The notes: generated from the sequence alone by a model not told the origin. DNA of 41,739 nt from Candidatus Kerfeldbacteria bacterium (GCA_016182495.1 JACPGK010000001.1:1-41739); one strand, 5' to 3'; positions 7,156 to 16,290 are shown, counted from the stretch's first letter. Numbers and translations are program-made.

Positions 7156-7227
7156 TGGGAATATGATATAATTTATAATTCTCTATTCATGATTCATTTT
7201 AAAATATGCCAGAATTACCTGAAGTAG
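6511..7227 (+). CDS. PlsC/AGPAT-like acyltransferase, C-terminally truncated
   Basis: The protein resembles 1-acyl-sn-glycerol-3-phosphate acyltransferases of the AGPAT/YihG type. It has an N-terminal hydrophobic stretch, AFGNHPHTSAVF in place of the NHxSxxD block, and TIFCDGRRF in place of the F(P/C)EGTRF block, followed by the basic helix and RPKVGGL expected after it. The aspartate of the HX4D catalytic motif is Ala here, so activity is doubtful. The last 25 or so residues come from AT-rich host sequence and overlap the start of mutM by 22 bases; the natural C-terminal domain is missing. This is probably a stranded fragment of a transferred gene. Confidence 0.6.
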   Translation: MRDLITMLIGLRITVKWMIITLWRFVTGGDVSTCAYSWAKQGVQQSFSRLGVETEVQLNGELPPANWHIVAFGNHPHTSAVFKYVEVVVDSFGQRPFKPTGRKGLLIGWGLRAIGGILLNRDVPKKARRELKHGLTKINQASLVTIFCDGRRFRRLRLAKERERMLKEGKHAFRWQRYTLRPKVGGLADLCDSLPAERTAYFRVTVTFTRFTKTVWEYDIIYNSLFMIHFKICQNYLK

Positions 7228-8057
7228 AAACCGTAGCGCGCGGTTTACGGCGCTATGTGCAAGGCCAAACTATTCAAAAGGTGCGTGTAGTAGAAAAAAA
7301 GAAATTTCGTGGCACTCCAGCCCAATTGCACCGAGTAGTGTATGGTCAAAAAATTTCCGCTATTGAACGACGAGGCAAGTGGTTAGTGCTACAGCTCACT
7401 TCACACTATGGTTTTGTGATTCATTTAAAAATGACCGGCCAGTTATTGTATGACCAACAATTTTTAGGTGGACATACCATGGGCCAAGAACAATTTAATT
7501 CTAACCACACTCGAGTGATATTTGAATTGGCTAACGGTGGCCGCTTATTTTTTCAAGATATGCGCAAATTTGGTTATGTTGAACTGTACTCCCCCACCGA
7601 ACTGGCTGATTATTTTGTTAAAAAAAAGTTAGGCATTGAACCATTTGATTCAAGCTTTACTTTTAGCTATTGGAAAAATCAATTGCGTCGGCATTCCAAT
7701 ACTAGCGTAAAAGCGCTATTACTGAACCAATCCATTATCGCTGGCATTGGTAACATTTATGCTGATGATATTTGTTGGACGGCGCGAGTACGGCCACAGC
7801 GCCGAGTGCGTAGCCTGCGGCTGGCTGAACAACAAGCCATAGTTCAAGCCATTAAAAAAGTGTTAGCTGAAGCGATTACACTAGGCGGCACATCGTTTAG
7901 CCATTACTACCGCGTAGATGGGCAACTTGGTCAATATTGGCAACGACGTAAAGTGTATGGGCGTACTGGCGAACGGTGTCGGCGTTGTCATCAACCAATC
8001 AAAAAAATCCGCTGCGCTGGTCGCGGTACCCACTACTGTGCCGCCTGCCAAAGCTAA
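7206..8057 (+). CDS. mutM: Formamidopyrimidine-DNA glycosylase (MutM/Fpg)
   Basis: A full-length 283-residue base-excision repair glycosylase that removes 8-oxoguanine and ring-opened purines and cleaves the abasic site. The mature N-terminus PELPEVETV carries the catalytic Pro and Glu. The helix-two-turn-helix segment contains NQSIIAGIGNIYADDICW. The C-terminal zinc finger has CRRCHQ and a final CAAC. Two TATAAT boxes lie at 7167-7172 and 7174-7179, about 30 bases upstream, so it has its own promoter at the right edge of the foreign block. Its stop overlaps the end of the convergent gene by 4 bases. Confidence 0.97.
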   Translation: MPELPEVETVARGLRRYVQGQTIQKVRVVEKKKFRGTPAQLHRVVYGQKISAIERRGKWLVLQLTSHYGFVIHLKMTGQLLYDQQFLGGHTMGQEQFNSNHTRVIFELANGGRLFFQDMRKFGYVELYSPTELADYFVKKKLGIEPFDSSFTFSYWKNQLRRHSNTSVKALLLNQSIIAGIGNIYADDICWTARVRPQRRVRSLRLAEQQAIVQAIKKVLAEAITLGGTSFSHYYRVDGQLGQYWQRRKVYGRTGERCRRCHQPIKKIRCAGRGTHYCAACQS

Positions 8058-8533
8058 AGCGTTTTAAACCAATCGTTATAGGCAGCGTCGGCTTCGGCTT
8101 TGGTGCGAACAATTTTAGCTGGTGTGCGACTAAAAAATAATAACATGTTGATCAAAAAAGTCATGCCTGGGCGCATCCCATAAAATACCGCTAAACCATA
8201 CTGTGGATGACGTAACAATTCTGCATACATTTTTTTGGATTGATCCGATACATATTCACTATCATCCGCTCGACTCATATCAATAAGAATACAAAATTTT
8301 TTCTCTGGATACTGTTTTACCCAACGCAATAATTGATCGCGAATAAAAATAGTTTCAGCAGTATTAGCTGCTTCGTCGGGAGTAGAAACACCAAAATGAA
8401 CATGGATCAAATTTCTTTCTGGATAAAACATCAGCCAATCGTCCACTTCTTCATCCGGCTGAAAAATAACAAGATCCTCTTTGGGATATTGGTTACAGTC
8501 GTCACATTCAAACGGGTGGGTATATATTGGCAT
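8054..8533 (-). CDS. Hypothetical protein, STAS/SpoIIAA-like
   Basis: I place the start at ATG 8533 (MPIYTHPFECDDCNQYP) rather than at 8608, because the longer form would overlap the divergent thiB gene and its promoter. The 159-residue protein has an N-terminal CDDC pair. Strand-helix elements then resemble small anti-sigma-antagonist or STAS-like folds: NLIHVHFG, KFCILIDMS and YGLAVFYG. It ends with RTKAEADAAYNDWFKTL, a type of tail often seen in such single-domain proteins. Assignment is weak. A TTGCAC-17-TATACT promoter on the minus strand supports the start. Confidence 0.6.
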   Translation of the reverse strand: MPIYTHPFECDDCNQYPKEDLVIFQPDEEVDDWLMFYPERNLIHVHFGVSTPDEAANTAETIFIRDQLLRWVKQYPEKKFCILIDMSRADDSEYVSDQSKKMYAELLRHPQYGLAVFYGMRPGMTFLINMLLFFSRTPAKIVRTKAEADAAYNDWFKTL

Positions 8534-8541
8534 AGGTCTTA

Positions 8542-8574
8542 TTGTAGTATAAAAGGATCGATGATATAGTGCAA
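8542..8574. promoter_or_regulatory. Overlapping divergent promoters
   Basis: On the plus strand, TTGTAG (8542-8547), 17 bases and TATAGT (8565-8570) serve thiB with +1 near 8577, 3 bases before its GTG. On the minus strand, TTGCAC (8569-8574), 17 bases and TATACT (8546-8551) serve the STAS-like gene with +1 near 8539. The two promoters occupy the same 33 bases, so they are likely to compete. Confidence 0.55.
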
Positions 8575-8579
8575 TTGCT

Positions 8580-9626
8580 GTGAAAAAATTTTTTATTTTA
8601 CTTACCATTACACTGGTGGTTGGGGCAGCTTGTCAGCAAGCAACCGTCACGCCCTCACCCACTCCCGAACAGTCTACCCTAACCATATATACCTATGATA
8701 GTTTAGCGGCTGAAGGGGGATTATTACCAGCTATTAAAGATCAGTTTGAACAGCAGTACCAAGTACGCTTAGAAATTATTACCTTTCCTGATACCGGCAC
8801 CATGCTGCAGCAACTGCTGGCCGAACAAAATCAGCCCAGTGCTGATATTGTATTGGGGTTAGATAATGTCAATTTTGCTCAAACTCTTACGGACAATCTA
8901 TTTGAACCCTATCGCCCACAGCCAGCCAGTAGCATAGCCCAAGACTTGCAGTTTGATAGTACGTTTTCCATCACCCCATTTGATTACGGCTATATTGGTT
9001 TTGTATACGATACAACAGCCTTACAATTTTCTGAACCAATCAGCTTGCAAGATTTAGCTACCCCCCAATACGCCGATCAAATTATTATCGAACAACCTGG
9101 TTTATCATCGCCTGGTACCCAGTTGGTGTTATGGGCGCAAGCGGTAGTACCAACCGATCAACGAGGAACCTTTTGGGATGGGTTAGCCAGCAATAGCCTA
9201 GCCGTAACGCCCGATTGGAGCACGGCCTATTACACGATGTTTTTGAATGGTGAAGCCCCAATTGTATTAAGCTATCTCACCAGCCCAGCCTATCATATTG
9301 ATCAAGAGCAAACTAATCGCTATGCAGCTATCCCAATAAAAGAAGGCTATATTCGCCAAATAGAAGGGGTTGCTATTATTCGCAGCACCGATCAGCTCGC
9401 CATCGCCCAACAATTTATTGATTATTTGCTCACAGATAATGTACAAAATATGATTCCCACCACGCAATGGATGTTCCCAGTACTGGGTGATCCCGGTAGC
9501 TGGCCGGCAGCGTACAATCAAATTATTGTACCAACACCAGAACAAGTTCATACGGTGTCGGCTGTCAGCATCGCCGAATCAATGCCTGATTGGTTACGGT
9601 TGTGGCAGGAGCACTTCCAACCATAG
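8580..9626 (+). CDS. thiB: Thiamine-type ABC transporter substrate-binding lipoprotein
   Basis: A 348-residue solute-binding protein with a lipoprotein signal peptide; the acylated Cys is C18 (VVGAAC). IYTYDSLAAEGG, DIVLGLDNVNF and TPFDYGYIGFVYD closely follow conserved blocks of ThiB/TbpA, which binds thiamine and its phosphates. It starts with GTG at 8580, just after a good -10 box, with no SD. The permease gene begins inside its 3' end and the ATPase follows, forming a complete importer. No TPP riboswitch precedes the operon. The substrate is inferred from the binding protein; iron or polyamine import is less likely. Confidence 0.85.
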   Translation: MKKFFILLTITLVVGAACQQATVTPSPTPEQSTLTIYTYDSLAAEGGLLPAIKDQFEQQYQVRLEIITFPDTGTMLQQLLAEQNQPSADIVLGLDNVNFAQTLTDNLFEPYRPQPASSIAQDLQFDSTFSITPFDYGYIGFVYDTTALQFSEPISLQDLATPQYADQIIIEQPGLSSPGTQLVLWAQAVVPTDQRGTFWDGLASNSLAVTPDWSTAYYTMFLNGEAPIVLSYLTSPAYHIDQEQTNRYAAIPIKEGYIRQIEGVAIIRSTDQLAIAQQFIDYLLTDNVQNMIPTTQWMFPVLGDPGSWPAAYNQIIVPTPEQVHTVSAVSIAESMPDWLRLWQEHFQP

Positions 9627-11005
9627 TTTGGTTTACTGTATGGCAAGCTACAGTGACAGCGCTTGGTAGTATTGTATTTGGCGGTAGTTTAGCTTGGCTA
9701 GAATATTACTGGGGCATTAAACCAGCTCGTTGGTTTATGGCATTAATGACGCTGCCAATTTTTTTACCCACGGTGCTAGTTGGATTAGGTTTTGTGTTGG
9801 TATTAGGCCGAGCCGGCTATGTCAACGATCTTCTCATTATGTTGCACTTACCAACTCAACATTTGCTATATTCACCGCTAGCGATTATCTTGAGCCACTG
9901 GTGGTATAATGTACCATTAGCCTACCTAGCGGTGCGACTGCGCCTCAACAGTTTACCGCGTAGTGTGCTAGAAACTAGCCAAGTGCTAGGAGCACGCTGG
10001 TGGCAATATTGGCCTACGGTACTATGGCCGCGTCTGCACAGTACAGTGATATCAATTGGGTGTATTATTTTTTTATATGCCTTTGTTAGTTTTGCTCTAC
10101 CGTTACTACTGGGCGGCTGGCATTATCAAACTGTAGAAGTGTACCTATATACCTTAATCACCCAACAGTTTAATATAGCTGGTGCCGCTTATGTAGCTGG
10201 GCTGCAAAGTTTAATGTTATTGGTTGTATTACTGTATGCCCAACGATTCTGGAAAACCACAATTGAACTAGAACGCACTGCCACCATTCTAGCGTTAACA
10301 TCAGGCCGATATCTGATAAGGTTCTTACGATTATCGTGCAGTCTAATCATCACCGCTCCAGTGCTAGCGGTCGTGATCAATAGTTGGCAACGCGGGGTTG
10401 AAAATTATATTCAATTATGGCATAGCAGTTTTAATTTAGCGCTAATCCGCACTATTACTATAGCCATCATCGTTATTGTCACCACCACTATACTAGCAGT
10501 TGAACTACTACAGTTACAACAACGCTTCGGGCGCACTATACTGTTATTGATCTTGACTATTTCACCAGTCACGGCTGGGTTACTGTGGTTTTCATTCACT
10601 GGCAAATCATTAACCGCCTTAACCATCGCTTACAGCATCCTGTATTTACCATTGGCTTATACAATAATCAGTAACCGCTGGGCTAGCCGGCCACCGCAGT
10701 TTATGACTATGGCTCAAATATTAGGAGCTAATCGATGGCAAACCCGCTGGTTACAATGGCGTTGGTTGCAACCGGCCATAGTACAATTAACTATTTTAGG
10801 CTATGCCTTTGTAGTAGGTGAATATGCTTTAGCGTTACTTCTAACTCCATTTCAACAGGGTACAGCTGTAGTGGTAGCTATGCAGTGGCTAAGCTCTTAT
10901 CACTTCGGCATCACTACCGCTGGATTAACCATCATTGTCATGAGTATGATGGTATTTGCCGGCATAATACTAGCGTTACAAAAACTGTATGATTCTCACA
11001 GTTAA
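9590..11005 (+). CDS. thiP: ABC transporter permease, fused two-domain ThiP type
   Basis: About 470 residues with roughly 12 hydrophobic segments in two homologous halves, as in ThiP and FbpB permeases. Each half carries an EAA-like loop that contacts the ATPase: SQVLGARWWQYWPTVLWPRL and AQILGANRWQTRWLQW. The first candidate start is TTG at 9590; GTG at 9602 is an alternative. Either overlaps the end of thiB, and the 3' end overlaps the ATPase gene by 17 bases, so the three genes are translationally linked. It forms the membrane channel of the importer. Confidence 0.85.
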   Translation: MVTVVAGALPTIVWFTVWQATVTALGSIVFGGSLAWLEYYWGIKPARWFMALMTLPIFLPTVLVGLGFVLVLGRAGYVNDLLIMLHLPTQHLLYSPLAIILSHWWYNVPLAYLAVRLRLNSLPRSVLETSQVLGARWWQYWPTVLWPRLHSTVISIGCIIFLYAFVSFALPLLLGGWHYQTVEVYLYTLITQQFNIAGAAYVAGLQSLMLLVVLLYAQRFWKTTIELERTATILALTSGRYLIRFLRLSCSLIITAPVLAVVINSWQRGVENYIQLWHSSFNLALIRTITIAIIVIVTTTILAVELLQLQQRFGRTILLLILTISPVTAGLLWFSFTGKSLTALTIAYSILYLPLAYTIISNRWASRPPQFMTMAQILGANRWQTRWLQWRWLQPAIVQLTILGYAFVVGEYALALLLTPFQQGTAVVVAMQWLSSYHFGITTAGLTIIVMSMMVFAGIILALQKLYDSHS

Positions 11006-11699
11006 TCAAGTCACGGTGACTAGTGGTACCGACACGCTGTTAGGGCCAGTCAGTTTCACGTTATCCTCGAACCAACAACGGTGTGCCATCATTGGCCAAT
11101 CAGGGGCTGGTAAAACTACCTTGCTACGCTGCCTGGCTGGTGTACAACCGTATCGCGGCAGTATTCACTTTCAACAACAAGCTTTAGAACCAGTGCCCGT
11201 GCATCAACGCCAGTTTAGTTTGGTAGATCAACATGGCAGTTTATTTCCCCATTTAACCGTATTTGAGAATATCGCCTATCCTTTACGGTTGCGCCATCTT
11301 ACTCGGCCAGAAATCGATGAACGCGTAGCGACCACGCTAGCACAGATTCAGTTAGTTCATTTAGCCGATCGCTTACCACAGCAACTAAGCGGCGGTCAAC
11401 AGCAGCGCGTGGCGTTAGCGCGCGCCTTAATTTATCAACCACGCTTACTGTTACTTGATGAACCTTTGCGTTCGCTGGATGCTATAACGCGATACGATAT
11501 GACGCAATGGCTACAACACATCACAGCCACCGTAGCGGTACCAATGGTATTTGTGACGCATGATGTTCAAGAAGCCCGGGCCTTGTGCAACTATGTCATT
11601 ATTCTGCATCAAGGCCAGCTGGTGGCTCAAGGTACCTGGTTACAGTTGGCTGATACTGCCATCCCTTTGGTTCAACAATTACTTAGTCAAACACTGTAA
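10989..11699 (+). CDS. thiQ: ABC transporter ATP-binding protein (ThiQ/PotA-like)
   Basis: A 236-residue nucleotide-binding subunit that powers the importer. Walker A is GQSGAGKT (36-43), the Q-loop region is VDQHGSLFPHLT, the signature is LSGGQQQR (133-140), Walker B is LLLLDEP (153-159) and the switch His is in VTHD. It lacks the C-terminal regulatory domain of PotA or MalK, as ThiQ does. It ends the three-gene operon. Confidence 0.88.
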   Translation: MILTVNQVTVTSGTDTLLGPVSFTLSSNQQRCAIIGQSGAGKTTLLRCLAGVQPYRGSIHFQQQALEPVPVHQRQFSLVDQHGSLFPHLTVFENIAYPLRLRHLTRPEIDERVATTLAQIQLVHLADRLPQQLSGGQQQRVALARALIYQPRLLLLDEPLRSLDAITRYDMTQWLQHITATVAVPMVFVTHDVQEARALCNYVIILHQGQLVAQGTWLQLADTAIPLVQQLLSQTL

Positions 11700-11712
11700 A
11701 ACCTTACAATAA

Positions 11713-11721
11713 TGTGGATAA
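11713..11721 (-). promoter_or_regulatory. DnaA-box-like sequence upstream of glnA
   Basis: TGTGGATAA on the plus strand is the exact complement of the consensus DnaA box. It lies 8 bases upstream of the -35 box of glnA. Confidence 0.4.
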
Positions 11722-11728
11722 GTTGATT

Positions 11729-11756
11729 TTGACACTCTAGTTGAATACTTTATACT
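11729..11756 (+). promoter_or_regulatory. Promoter of glnA
   Basis: TTGACA (11729-11734), 16 bases and TATACT (11751-11756) form a near-consensus promoter. Transcription would begin about 11763, leaving an untranslated leader of about 33 bases without SD. Confidence 0.7.
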
Positions 11757-11795
11757 GAAGACTGCTATTAGCTAATTTTATAAAAATATACCCAC

Positions 11796-13112
11796 ATGAC
11801 CAAAGCCGAAATCCTCAAAAAAGTAAAATCTGAAAAAGTGACTATGGTAGGATTTTGGTTCACGGACATTCTCGGACAATTAAAGGGTATTACCTTCCCA
11901 GTGGAACGCTTAGCTCGCTACTTAGATGAAGGGGCCTTTTTTGATGGTTCTTCGATTGATGGTTTTGCCCGCATTGAAGAGAGTGATTTAGTATTAAAAC
12001 CGATATTAGAATCATTTGCCATTATTCCATTACAAGCCGACGTACATAAAATTGCTCGGTTCATGTGCACAGTGCACGATGCTCAAGGTCGGCCATATCA
12101 CAGTGATCCGCGTGAGGTATTACGACGTAATGTTCAATATGCCAACAGCCTAGGCTATACCTATTATACTGGCCCTGAATTGGAATATTTCTATTTCAAA
12201 AACGACCATAGTACTGTTGGAGTTGATGATGGAGGTTATTTCGATCAACTGACGATGCATGAAGGTACTTTCGTGCGCGAACGCACCGTTGAAGCGTTAG
12301 AAAAGCTCGGCTATAGTGTAGAGCGTGGTCACCATGAAGTAGCGGCCTCGCAGCAAGAAATCAACATGAAATTTAGCGACGCCTTAACTATGGGTGATAT
12401 TGTGATGACCTATAAGTACGTGGTTAAAGAAATTGCTCGCGAGCTAGGCGTGTATGCCACCTTTATGCCAAAGCCAATATTTGGCGTGAATGGCAGCGGT
12501 ATGCACGTTCACCAAAGTTTATGGAAAGGCGGCAAAAATGTCTTCTATAACAAAACGGATGAGTACGGCCTATCAGAGATAGCCAAATCCTATGTCGCCG
12601 GTATTTTAAAACACATGAAAGAGATTGTGCTCGTTACCAATCAATATGTTAATTCCTACAAACGACTAGTCCCCGGCTATGAAGCACCGGCCTATTTAGC
12701 CTGGGGTCGACGTAATCGCTCTGCCCTGATTCGTATTCCACTCACCCGCGGCGAACCCTCTGCTGCTCGTATCGAATTACGTTGTCCAGACCCAGCGGCT
12801 AATCCATATCTAGCTTTTGCGGTGATACTGCGAGCTGGTTTACAAGGTATACAGGGCAAATATAAGTTAGTTCCAGCTACCGAAGGTGATATTTTTGAAA
12901 TGTCGACAACCGAAATGAAACGTCATCATATCGACGCTTTACCGGGTAGCTTGCGTGAGGCCATTGAATATGCCGAAGGTAGCAGCTTACTGAAAGAAAC
13001 TCTAGGCACCGAAGTACATGAAAAACTGATTGAAAGTAAAGTAATGGAATGGAATACCTATCGCCGTCAGGTGCATCAATACGAAATTGATACCTATCTG
13101 CCAAAGCTATAA
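11796..13112 (+). CDS. glnA: Glutamine synthetase, type I
   Basis: A full-length 438-residue cytosolic dodecameric-type enzyme making glutamine from glutamate, ammonia and ATP. The N-terminal FFDGSSIDGF, the ATP/Glu-binding GVNGSGMHVHQSLW, the Arg-rich SALIRIPLTRG, and RIELRCPDPAANPYLAF are all present. The length and lack of the NLYxLP adenylylation loop place it with the Gram-positive GSI-alpha forms. It stands alone with a strong promoter and abuts the convergent DUF1858 gene with no gap. Confidence 0.96.
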   Translation: MTKAEILKKVKSEKVTMVGFWFTDILGQLKGITFPVERLARYLDEGAFFDGSSIDGFARIEESDLVLKPILESFAIIPLQADVHKIARFMCTVHDAQGRPYHSDPREVLRRNVQYANSLGYTYYTGPELEYFYFKNDHSTVGVDDGGYFDQLTMHEGTFVRERTVEALEKLGYSVERGHHEVAASQQEINMKFSDALTMGDIVMTYKYVVKEIARELGVYATFMPKPIFGVNGSGMHVHQSLWKGGKNVFYNKTDEYGLSEIAKSYVAGILKHMKEIVLVTNQYVNSYKRLVPGYEAPAYLAWGRRNRSALIRIPLTRGEPSAARIELRCPDPAANPYLAFAVILRAGLQGIQGKYKLVPATEGDIFEMSTTEMKRHHIDALPGSLREAIEYAEGSSLLKETLGTEVHEKLIESKVMEWNTYRRQVHQYEIDTYLPKL

Positions 13113-13352
13113 CTACAACGCTGGAGTTTGTGTTTTACTCACCAGTTGATTCATTTCGATTAACATTTCACTGACCGTTTCATCTGATACGCCGTGCAAG
13201 TCGGCAATCATACCAAAGGTATCAAAGCTTTGCCCTGGACAAAATACACAAGCCACTTCTTCACCAAAATATTTCAACATTACTTCCTGGGCTTCAGGGT
13301 ATTCAAACAGCACTTCCCCAATTAAGGTATCTTTGGTTACTTCCATAACCAC
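13113..13352 (-). CDS. DUF1858 redox-disulfide domain protein
   Basis: A 79-residue protein matching the small DUF1858 family: IGEVLFEYPEAQEVMLKYFGEE, then a CVFC pair (C35, C38) and a helical GMIADLHGVSDETVSEMLIEM. Members are often linked to hybrid-cluster or iron-sulfur redox proteins. Starts at 13352 or 13346 both overlap the end of the upstream membrane-protein gene, so it is the last gene of the nrdJ operon. A redox partner role for the reductase is possible but not shown. Confidence 0.8.
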   Translation of the reverse strand: MVMEVTKDTLIGEVLFEYPEAQEVMLKYFGEEVACVFCPGQSFDTFGMIADLHGVSDETVSEMLIEMNQLVSKTQTPAL

Positions 13353-13912
13353 ACTTTAACAAAGGCACTGGCCAACCCTCGTTTGACGTAGGGTAAATAT
13401 TGATACACCGTCAATGTCACTACCGATACAACTGGCACGATCATCAAATTACCCAACAATTGATTCCGTAAAAATGGCACAGCTAACACATAGCAATCAA
13501 GTAATCCTGCCCAGGTGTGGGGATATAAGCCGCCAATATGCCACACGCCAAAGTTAGTCCATCCATAAAAAAATAATGTGGTTACTATACTCCAGCCAGT
13601 AAAACGAATGGATCGATCAGTAATGCTGCTCCGGCTGCTAAAACGCTGTAACCAAGCGCTGCTGGCACCAATTATGGCCCAAGCGCTCCAGGTATACACT
13701 AAAATAGTAGTGTTGCCAATGACCATATCCTTACCCACTACCGCTGCCAAGCCAACCAACAATCCCAAATATGGTCCTAACAGAGCACCTGCCAAAATAC
13801 TGGACGAGGTTAATGTTTCAACATTGGCATAATCTATCAACCACAACTTAGTCACCACGGCAAAGGTGATTAGTCCAAAGGCGAAAATAATATTTTTTGT
13901 ACTTAAGCGCAT
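13337..13912 (-). CDS. Membrane protein resembling ECF S-components / DUF6580
   Basis: A 191-residue integral membrane protein with about five to six hydrophobic segments. ILAGALLGPYLGLLVGLAAV resembles the substrate-specific (S) subunits of ECF vitamin transporters, and TNFGVWHIGGLYPHTWAGLL with PFLRNQLLGN matches the DUF6580 style. It overlaps the 3' end of the B12-dependent reductase gene by 10 bases and lies in the same unit as the corrinoid adenosyltransferase. From that context I infer uptake of a corrinoid or precursor, but no substrate motif is known to me. No ECF module genes are in the window. Confidence 0.6.
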   Translation of the reverse strand: MRLSTKNIIFAFGLITFAVVTKLWLIDYANVETLTSSSILAGALLGPYLGLLVGLAAVVGKDMVIGNTTILVYTWSAWAIIGASSAWLQRFSSRSSITDRSIRFTGWSIVTTLFFYGWTNFGVWHIGGLYPHTWAGLLDCYVLAVPFLRNQLLGNLMIVPVVSVVTLTVYQYLPYVKRGLASAFVKVWLWK

Positions 13913-16227
13913 TTTGAATATCCACAGTTAAAGCAAGTTAAACAGCCTTCGGCCATAGCTAGTACACTATTACATTCCGGGCATTCTGGCGAGATGCCTA
14001 GGTTAGCAATTGAATTAGAAGCTTGAATCATTTGATACTGCGATTCAGCTTTTTTCACGGTAGCCGTCATCGTATCTTTCACCAGTGTTTCAGTTTGCGC
14101 CTGCAACCGAACCACTTCCTTTTCGCGTTCAGCCACTTTTTCATCGACGGTTTTTTTCTGCTCCATAGAATCCAGATGGTCGGATAATACTTGGGCAATG
14201 GCATCAGGTACAGATAACACCATGCCGCGCTTGCCGAATACTGGCATGGGGCCTCGAATACCTTTAATTTGCTCGATAATGGTGGCTAACGGAATACCAG
14301 CGCGTAGAGCTAACGATACTAATCGGCAAATCGCTTCCGATTCTTCGGCAAATACTCCACCGGCTTTCCCAATGGTGGCAAACACTTCAAATGGCTGATT
14401 TTGTTCATCATGATTAACCGTCACAAACATGGTGCCATAGCCAGTTTTAATTTTATAGGTAATGCCTGGTACACGATCGGGCCGTAAACGCGGTGATACC
14501 ACAGCTCGTGGTTGAATGTGTTTATCATCAGTAGCAGCTTTTTTACCATCAGCCGGCAAACTGGTTAGCACTGCTTCGTTACGTGATCCATCTCGGAAGT
14601 AGGTTACACCCTTACAGCCTAAATCGTAGGCCTTAATGTACAGTTCTTGCACTTGTTCTTGAGTATGGTTATTGGGGGCATTGACGGTTTTACTAATGCT
14701 AGAATCGACATACGATTGGATTAACGCCTGCATGCGAATATGTTCATCGGGTGTTAATTCTTTGGCATTCACAAAATAGTCTGGCACGGCGGTAGTTGTG
14801 GGGTTAGCATCTTTCCAGGCTTTAAATAATCCATGATACACCGTATGGCTACCTAAACGATCGTTCCGTTGATAAGCAAAATCATACACTGGCTCAATGC
14901 CCGAACTCACTCCGGCTAAAATACTGGTAGTGCCGGTAGGCGCTTGCGTTAGCAACACTCCGTTACGAATACCCTGATGAGCAATCATATCTTGCAACTC
15001 TTGAGGCAATCGTTTAATAAACCTGCCCTGAAGATATTTTTCGCGATCAAACTGTGGAAAAGGTCCTTTTTCAGCAGCAATTTCAGAGCTAGCAATATAC
15101 GCCTCGTCGCGAATCACCCGGTGAATTTTTTCGGTTATAGCCAACGATTCCTCACTGCCATAACGCACTTTCATTTTAATCAAGGCATCAGCCAAACCCA
15201 TAGTGCCCAGCCCAGTGCGGCGAATTTTTCTTTGGGCGGCTTCATTTTCTGGAAAAAAGTACTCGGTATAATCAACCACATTATCTAAAAAGCGCATCGC
15301 TACTCGCACTACTTGACCCAAACGATTATAATCAAATGACTCATCGGCCAATACAAAATTAGCTACATTAATAGCGCCCAAATTACACACGCCCCAAGCT
15401 GGCAAACCTTGTTCACCACAGGGATTAGTAGCAATAATATCTTCAAAGTACCACGAATTGGATTCTTTATTATAACGCTCCTTGAACATCATGCCTGGCT
15501 CACCAGAAGCCCAGGCCGATTCGCACACTAAATTCCATAACTCACGGGCTTTAACAGTTTTATACACTTGACCGCGCCATTGCAACTGCCAATCTTGATC
15601 GGCTTTGACGGCAGCCATAAAACTATCAGAAATACAGACCGATAAATTAGCATTGGTAATTTTACCCATGGCGCGCTTGACCGTGACAAACTCTTCAACA
15701 TCGGGATGATCAATATCAATCATTAACATTAAAGCACCACGGCGAGAACCACCTTGAATAATCAAGCCAGTAGCAAAAGAATACAGTGCACCAAAAGATA
15801 CGGCGCCAGAAGCCGTACCATTCACGCCTTTAACGTAACTACCACGTGGCCGAATACTCGATAAGTTTACTCCCACGCCACCACCCCGGCTCATAATTTC
15901 TACCATTAATTTCACACTATCTAAAATCCCGCCCCGACTATCATCGGGTGATGGAATGACGAAACAATTATATAAGGTTAACGAAGCACCCGATCCAGCT
16001 CCAGTTAAAATACGACCGCCTGGTATAAAATCAAACCCCTCTAAAATATCATAAAACTTTTTTTGCCAGTCTTGTTGTAAGGCCGGGGTTGTTTCAACAC
16101 CAGCTAAGGCCTTAGCTACGCGTTGCCACATTTCTTCTGGGGTGGATTCGATCCGTTGGCCAGTTTCATCTTTTAAAGCGTACCGATCAAAAAAAACTTT
16201 TTGAGCTAAACCCTCCAATTGATACAT
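13903..16227 (-). CDS. nrdJ: Adenosylcobalamin-dependent ribonucleotide reductase (class II)
   Basis: A 774-residue enzyme that reduces ribonucleotides to deoxyribonucleotides using adenosylcobalamin to make the thiyl radical. The active-site NPCGE is at 268-272 (thiyl Cys C270) with redox-partner cysteines C88 and C281. GLGTMGLADALI and APTGTTSILAGVSSGIEP are conserved blocks. The C-terminus carries a zinc-ribbon-like CPEC...CFNCGYSKC tail. The cofactor-making cobO and the repressor gene nrdR lie immediately upstream. NrdR-box-like sites are in the 96-base gap before the gene. It overlaps the next gene, encoding the S-component-like protein. Confidence 0.96.
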   Translation of the reverse strand: MYQLEGLAQKVFFDRYALKDETGQRIESTPEEMWQRVAKALAGVETTPALQQDWQKKFYDILEGFDFIPGGRILTGAGSGASLTLYNCFVIPSPDDSRGGILDSVKLMVEIMSRGGGVGVNLSSIRPRGSYVKGVNGTASGAVSFGALYSFATGLIIQGGSRRGALMLMIDIDHPDVEEFVTVKRAMGKITNANLSVCISDSFMAAVKADQDWQLQWRGQVYKTVKARELWNLVCESAWASGEPGMMFKERYNKESNSWYFEDIIATNPCGEQGLPAWGVCNLGAINVANFVLADESFDYNRLGQVVRVAMRFLDNVVDYTEYFFPENEAAQRKIRRTGLGTMGLADALIKMKVRYGSEESLAITEKIHRVIRDEAYIASSEIAAEKGPFPQFDREKYLQGRFIKRLPQELQDMIAHQGIRNGVLLTQAPTGTTSILAGVSSGIEPVYDFAYQRNDRLGSHTVYHGLFKAWKDANPTTTAVPDYFVNAKELTPDEHIRMQALIQSYVDSSISKTVNAPNNHTQEQVQELYIKAYDLGCKGVTYFRDGSRNEAVLTSLPADGKKAATDDKHIQPRAVVSPRLRPDRVPGITYKIKTGYGTMFVTVNHDEQNQPFEVFATIGKAGGVFAEESEAICRLVSLALRAGIPLATIIEQIKGIRGPMPVFGKRGMVLSVPDAIAQVLSDHLDSMEQKKTVDEKVAEREKEVVRLQAQTETLVKDTMTATVKKAESQYQMIQASNSIANLGISPECPECNSVLAMAEGCLTCFNCGYSKCA

Positions 16228-16241
16228 AGTGGTAGTGATTA

Positions 16242-16257
16242 AACCTATATATAGTGT
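16242..16257. promoter_or_regulatory. NrdR box, proximal
   Basis: AACCTATATATAGTGT differs from the consensus ACACTATATATAGTGT at only two positions. It lies in the leader of nrdJ, 33 bases centre-to-centre from a second site, about three helical turns, as known for paired NrdR boxes. Confidence 0.75.
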
Positions 16258-16274
16258 GTTAGAGGGTCAGTATA

Positions 16275-16290
16275 ACACAATATGTAGATT
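16275..16290. promoter_or_regulatory. NrdR box, distal
   Basis: ACACAATATGTAGATT matches the NrdR consensus at about 13 of 16 positions if A/T positions are treated as equivalent. It overlaps the likely nrdJ promoter on the minus strand: TAGACA at 16301-16306 with a -10 near 16277-16282, or TATACT at 16269-16274. NrdR bound here would block RNA polymerase. Confidence 0.65.

Noticed and set aside
8480-8580. TPP riboswitch upstream of the thi-type operon
   Set aside because: No conserved TPP-riboswitch motif such as CTGAGA is seen, and the divergent promoters leave no room for one.
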